Source: Bradyrhizobium sp. NDS-1 (GTDB lineage: Bacteria > Pseudomonadota > Alphaproteobacteria > Rhizobiales > Xanthobacteraceae). Taken from it: a stretch of 64,000 bases of DNA. The position numbers and the translations under genes were made by a program. The notes under the pieces are model-generated. The model made no database searches. It saw nothing but the letters and a program-made list of their open reading frames with translations, and was not told the origin of the DNA. This document shows, in pieces, positions 59,445 to 64,000 of this stretch (positions within the stretch are counted from its first letter, which is position 1; the number at the start of each line of letters is the position of its first letter). The DNA is taken from positions 4,635,501-4,699,500 of the forward strand of contig NZ_CP136628.1 in the NCBI RefSeq assembly GCF_032918005.1. Direction: 5' to 3'.

Positions 59445-60308
59445 TCAGGCCGCCCTTCCCGTCAATCCCGTTGGCTTCACCAAGAGCACCAGCACCATCA
59501 GCACGAACACCACGGTGTTGGACGCCTCGGGGTAGAAATATTTGGTCAGCCCCTCGATCACGCCGAGCGCAAAGCCGGTGATGATCGAGCCCATGATCGA
59601 TCCCATGCCGCCGATCACCACCACCGCGAACACGACGATGATGAGGTCGGCGCCCATCAGCGGCCGCACCTGATTGATCGGCGCCGAGAGCACGCCGGCA
59701 AGCGCGGCAAGGCCGACGCCGAGACCGTAGGTCAGCGTGATCATGCGTGGAACGTTGATGCCGAAGGCGCGCACAAGCGTCGGATTCTCAGTGGCGGCGC
59801 GCAGGTAAGCGCCGAGCTGCGTCTTCTCGATCAGGAACCAGGTCGCAAGGCAAACCACCAGCGAGAACACGACGACCCAGCCGCGATAGATCGGCAGGAA
59901 CATGAAGCCGAGGTTCATGCCGCCCTTGAGCTGGTCCGGAATGGCATAAGGCAGGCCCGAGGAGCCGAAATAGTTCTGGAACACACCCTGTACGATCAGC
60001 GCGATGCCGAAGGTCAGGAGCAGGCCGTAGAGGTGATCGAGCCCGGTCAGCCATTGCAGCATGGTCCGTTCCAGGATCATGCCGAAGATGCCGACGATGA
60101 TCGGCGCCAGCAGCAACGCCCACCAATAGTTGATGCCGCCGAGGTTCAACAGGAAATAGGCGACGAAGGCGCCCATCATGTAGAGCGCGCCGTGGGCGAA
60201 ATTGATGATGTTGAGCATGCCGAAGATCACGGCAAGCCCGAGACTGAGCAACGCATAGAACGAGCCGTTGATCAATCCTACCAGTAACTGTGCGTAGAGA
60301 GCCTGCAT
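59445..60308 (-). CDS. livH: branched-chain-type ABC permease LivH
   Basis: A 287-residue LivH-type permease. It starts LLVGLINGSFYALLSLGLAV, with IINFAHGALYMMGAFVAY and the loop TENPTLVRAFGINVPRMITL. It forms the membrane domain with LivM. It is downstream of the binding-protein gene and separated from it by a terminator-like hairpin. Confidence 0.95.
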   Translation of the reverse strand: MQALYAQLLVGLINGSFYALLSLGLAVIFGMLNIINFAHGALYMMGAFVAYFLLNLGGINYWWALLLAPIIVGIFGMILERTMLQWLTGLDHLYGLLLTFGIALIVQGVFQNYFGSSGLPYAIPDQLKGGMNLGFMFLPIYRGWVVVFSLVVCLATWFLIEKTQLGAYLRAATENPTLVRAFGINVPRMITLTYGLGVGLAALAGVLSAPINQVRPLMGADLIIVVFAVVVIGGMGSIMGSIITGFALGVIEGLTKYFYPEASNTVVFVLMVLVLLVKPTGLTGRAA

Positions 60309-60337
60309 CGGGATTAGCTTCCGCCACCAAAATGAAA

Positions 60338-60367
60338 GCCCGCCGGCGGCACGACCGCGCGGCGGGC
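60338..60367 (-). terminator. hairpin between binding-protein gene and livH
   Basis: Outer arms GCCCGCCG/CGGCGGGC and inner arms GCGG/CCGC with loop CACGA form a long stem with one bulged base. On the minus strand it is followed by TTTCATTTT. This is a good intrinsic terminator or processing stop, giving more binding protein than permease. Confidence 0.7.
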
Positions 60368-60375
60368 CACGAGAG

Positions 60376-61593
60376 TTACTTCTTCACCAGCGGACAGGCG
60401 CTCTCGGAGAGCGGCCGGAATGCCTGGTCCGCAGCAACGGTGCCCACCAGCTTGTAATAGTCCCACGGCCCCTTCGACTCCGAGGGCTTCTTGACCTCGA
60501 ACAGATAGGCCGGGTGAATCTTGCGGCCATCGACCCGGATACTGCCCTGACCGAACAGCGGATCGTCGGTCGGCATCGACTTCATCTTCTCGACCGCCTT
60601 GACGCCGTCATGCGGATTGCTGCCCATCGCCTCCAGCGCCTTGAAGTAATGGATCAGTCCCGAATAGACACCGGCCTGCACCATCGAAGGCATCGCCTTG
60701 TTCTTCATGCGCTCGGAAAAGCGCTTGGCGAAGGCGCGCGTTCCGTCGTTGAGATCCCAATAGAAGGTCTCGGTGAAATTGAGCCCTTGCGCCACGTTGA
60801 GGCCGAGCGAATGAACGTCGGTGATGAACAAGAGCAGTCCGGCAAGCTTCTGCCCGCCAGCGACGATGCCGAATTCGGCGGCCTGCTTGATCGAATTGGT
60901 GGTGTCGCCGCCGGCATTCGCAAGTCCGACGATCTTCGCCTTCGATGCCTGCGCCTGCAGAAGGAACGAGGAGAAGTCCGAGGAATTGAGCGGGTGCTTG
61001 ACGCTGCCGAGCACCTTGCCGCCCGCCTTTTGCACCACCGCCGTGGTGTCGCGCTCCAGCGCCGCGCCGAACGCATAGTCGGCCGTGAGGAAGTACCAGG
61101 TATCGCCGCCGGCCTTCACCAGCGCCTGACCGGTGCTGTTCGCCAGCATATAGGTGTCGTAGACCCAATGGACGGTGTTCGGCGAACATTGGGCGTTCGT
61201 CAGATCCGAGGTCGCCGCGCCGGTGTCGATCAGGATCGAATTCTTCTCCTTGACGACATTGTTGACCGCGAGTGCGACACCGGAGTTCAGCACGTCCATG
61301 AAGATGTCGACCTTCTCGACGTCGATCCATTGGCGCGCGATGGTGGTGGCGATATCGGGCTTGTTCTGATGGTCGGCGGAGATGAGGTCGATCTTCCAGC
61401 CCTTGGCGGCAAGCCCGGAATCCTCGATCGCCATTTGAGCGGCCAGCGTGGAGCCCGCACCACCGAGATCGGAATAAAGACCGGAATTATCGGTCAGCAC
61501 GCCGATCTTGACGGTCTTGTCCTGTGCCGACGCGCCGCTCGCGACCAATCCCAACGCCACGCCGAGAAAAAGTGCCGAAAAACGCTGTTTCAT
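60376..61593 (-). CDS. branched-chain-type ABC substrate-binding protein
   Basis: A 405-residue Peripla_BP_6 protein with a signal peptide ending near ASGASAQ. It is a close paralogue of the product at 44791-46017, with matching sequence through the whole mature region and the same CPLVKK ending. ATG 61593 has GGAGGG at ideal spacing; an upstream in-frame codon is rejected. It is in operon with livG, livF, livH and livM. The ligand is unknown; the family binds amino acids, amides, urea or aromatic acids. Confidence 0.95.
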   Translation of the reverse strand: MKQRFSALFLGVALGLVASGASAQDKTVKIGVLTDNSGLYSDLGGAGSTLAAQMAIEDSGLAAKGWKIDLISADHQNKPDIATTIARQWIDVEKVDIFMDVLNSGVALAVNNVVKEKNSILIDTGAATSDLTNAQCSPNTVHWVYDTYMLANSTGQALVKAGGDTWYFLTADYAFGAALERDTTAVVQKAGGKVLGSVKHPLNSSDFSSFLLQAQASKAKIVGLANAGGDTTNSIKQAAEFGIVAGGQKLAGLLLFITDVHSLGLNVAQGLNFTETFYWDLNDGTRAFAKRFSERMKNKAMPSMVQAGVYSGLIHYFKALEAMGSNPHDGVKAVEKMKSMPTDDPLFGQGSIRVDGRKIHPAYLFEVKKPSESKGPWDYYKLVGTVAADQAFRPLSESACPLVKK

Positions 61594-61633
61594 AATTCCC
61601 TCCGGGAAATCCACTATTGAATGCGCCGAGCCG

Positions 61634-62372
<739 letters not shown>

Positions 62373-62380
<8 letters not shown>

Positions 62381-63128
62381 GACCGGCTCCCAGATAGGCT
62401 TCCTTGACGCGCTCGTCCTTGGTGAGCTCGGAGTAATGGCCTTGCGCGAGCACCTGCCCGCGCGTCAGCACGGTGATGATGTCGGAGAGATGGGCCACGA
62501 CACTCAGATTATGCTCGACCATCAGGATGGTATATTTCGCGGAGATGCGCTTGATCAGCGCCGCGATCTTGTCGATGTCCTCGTGACCCATACCGGCCAT
62601 CGGCTCGTCCAGCAGCATCATCTCAGGGTCGAGTGCCAGCGTCGTTGCGATCTCCAGTGCGCGCTTGCGCCCATAGGGCATCTCGACTGCCGGCGTGTTG
62701 GCAAACTCGTTCAGGCCGACATCGTTCAGCAATTCGCGCGCGCGATCGTTGAAGCGGTTGAGAACCGACTTGGAGCGCCAGAAATCGAACGAAGAGCCGT
62801 GCTGGCGCTGAAGCGCGACACGGACGTTCTCCTGCGCGGTGAGATGGGGAAACACCGCCGAAATCTGGAACGAGCGAACGAGCCCCAGCCGCGCCACGTC
62901 GGCCGGCGCCATCGCGGTGATATCCTGCCCCTTGTACAGGATCTTCCCGGCTGACGGTTTGAGGAACTTGGTCAGAAGATTGAAGCAGGTCGTCTTGCCG
63001 GCCCCGTTCGGGCCGATCAACGCATGAATGCTCCCACGGCGGACCTTGAGCGCAACGTCGCGGACAGCGAAGAAGCCCGCGAATTCCTTGGTCAAGCCTT
63101 CCGTTTCGAGAATAAACTCATCGGCCAA
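62373..63128 (-). CDS. livG: branched-chain-type ABC ATPase LivG
   Basis: A 251-residue ATPase. Walker A is GPNGAGKTTCFNLL, and the LivG-type middle region is RSFQISAVFPHLTAQENVRVAL. The signature is the degenerate MPYGRKRALEIA, as usual for LivG; Walker B is MMLLDEPMAGMG. It is the first gene of the operon, whose promoter should lie in 63129-63470. Confidence 0.95.
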
Positions 63129-63470
63129 ACAAATTTCCCCCTGCCCGCACTAGCTGCGTGGCTATCCTTGTTGCTTCGGCTTTCCGGAGACCCTGGAGCC
63201 CATCCGGAACGCCGTCTCCGGGCGCGGAATATGCCGGAGGTGACGGGGGTTAGGCAAGGCGGAAAGCTGAGCAGATCAAGCCTCCGGCTGGGATACAAAT
63301 CCTCCCTTAGTCGGAGACGTTTGATGTCGTGCCCGCCCGGCCCCCCGGTTCGCGAAGGCACCGGTCGTCAAGCCGTCGTTAACGGTCTTTCGTCCGGCGC
63401 GCCAGCCTTCATCAAAAATTTTCCCCCAAGGGGGATCATGAGCGGGTTCTGACGTCCCGGGAATACTGTC
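63129..63470. other. divergent intergenic region, liv operon and PAS gene
   Basis: About 340 bp without a supported gene, between divergent livG and the PAS-domain gene. It should hold both promoters. A short inverted repeat TCCCCC-AA-GGGGGA (63422-63435) lies 35 bp upstream of the PAS gene start and could be a protein-binding site. Nothing else is recognised. Confidence 0.5.
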
Positions 63471-64000
63471 TTGGATTTCGCAAGCGCCGCTCCTTCCGTC
63501 GTCAAATCGATCAGGCAGCGTGATCTCCTGAACACGTGGCTGCGACTTTATGCGCGCCAGCAGATCGTGCCGGCGGTCTGGGAATATCAGCCTGCGCGGC
63601 TCGAGGAAGAGCTGTCCGATCTCATCTATTACACGGTCGACACTGCGACGCCGGCGCCGCGCCTCACCATCCAGAGCGAAAACACGCGCATCTCGCGCGC
63701 CTATGGACATACCGGCAAGGGCGTTCTGCTCGACGATTATCTCGGGCCGAGACTCGCGCCGTTTGTCATGCCGATTTATCACGAATGCGTGGCACGCGGG
63801 CTGCCGGTCTACAGCGTTGCCGATGTCGACGACGTCTACGGGCGAATCGTCGCTTATGAACGGCTGCTGCTGCCTTTCCAGACCGACGGCGCGGTCTGCC
63901 ACATCATCGCCTCGGTCAAGACGTTCTGCGAGGACGGCGGCTTCGAGATCAAGAACCTGATGCGCGGAAATGACGCGCTGCCCCGTCCAAAGCTGCGCGC
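63471..64000 (+). CDS. PAS-domain protein (PAS_5/PF07310-like), cut by window end
   Basis: An open frame from TTG 63471 runs off the window; an in-frame stop lies 18 bp upstream of that codon, so the start is near here. The product has the rhizobial PAS_5 look: IRQRDLLNTWLRLYARQQIV, then FVMPIYHECVARGLPVYSV and ERLLLPFQTDGAVCHIIASV. Members of this family are common in Rhizobiales, with no established role. At least 176 residues are visible; the 3' end is missing. Confidence 0.75.
   Translation, partial: MDFASAAPSVVKSIRQRDLLNTWLRLYARQQIVPAVWEYQPARLEEELSDLIYYTVDTATPAPRLTIQSENTRISRAYGHTGKGVLLDDYLGPRLAPFVMPIYHECVARGLPVYSVADVDDVYGRIVAYERLLLPFQTDGAVCHIIASVKTFCEDGGFEIKNLMRGNDALPRPKLR

Overview
The window looks like chromosomal backbone of a Bradyrhizobium-type alphaproteobacterium (Rhizobiales). 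This rests on high GC, gene orders typical of that group (rpsF-rpsR-DUF2232-rplI, dnaB-alr ... radA-cvpA-purF, fabD-fabG-acpP-fabF-mltG-yicC-gmk), many Liv-type and amino-acid-type ABC transporter genes, an NnrU protein, and several palindromic intergenic repeats of the kind scattered through Bradyrhizobium genomes. No rRNA, tRNA, CRISPR array, phage module or intact insertion sequence was seen.

Region 1 (1-4.3 kb) is mostly accessory: a Crp/Fnr regulator, a small secreted protein, a cupin protein, about 1 kb of repeat-derived non-coding DNA and a proline/alanine-rich membrane protein. Region 2 (4.2-12.8 kb, minus strand) holds gmk, yicC, mltG and the type II fatty-acid synthesis cluster fabF/acpP/fabG/fabD, then a fatty acid desaturase with its own TetR regulator. 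Region 3 (13.2-24.2 kb) is informational backbone: S6, S18, a DUF2232 membrane protein, L9, then dnaB, alr and exonuclease III. Set among these are a thioesterase/TetR pair, a cytochrome c-like protein and a cyclopropane-fatty-acid synthase.

Region 4 (24.2-38.2 kb) separates alr/xth from radA and looks like accessory DNA. It holds a minus-strand metal-efflux cluster (HME-RND pump, an unusual lipoprotein-fused adaptor, two small periplasmic proteins, no outer-membrane channel), a voltage-gated-type channel with a zinc ribbon, and a plus-strand catabolic operon. That operon has a GntR regulator, a beta-hydroxyacid dehydrogenase, a four-gene ABC importer, an RpiB isomerase and a ribokinase; its substrate is not evident. 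A 26-codon gene remnant lies at the left edge of the metal cluster.

Region 5 (38.2-57.6 kb) returns to backbone genes: radA, cvpA, purF, an SDR enzyme, a beta-propeller protein, an orphan branched-chain-type binding protein, an MFS exporter, der, a YfgM-like protein with a short lipoprotein where BamB often sits, an acyl-CoA ligase, nnrU and prfC. It ends with a SugE/Gdx-type exporter preceded by a convincing guanidine-II (mini-ykkC) riboswitch. Region 6 (56.6-64 kb) holds the low-affinity phosphate transporter Pit with its DUF47 partner, a complete Liv-type ABC operon whose binding protein is a close paralogue of the orphan at 44.8 kb, and the start of a PAS-domain gene cut by the window end.

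The most informative non-coding signals are the guanidine-II riboswitch with a visible alternative pairing over the start region (56191-56261), three palindromic operators just upstream of regulator genes (12863-12879, 16906-16935, 31318-31339), a hairpin between acpP and fabF, and the repeat elements. All coordinates come from reading the sequence; family names come from motif recognition without database searches.
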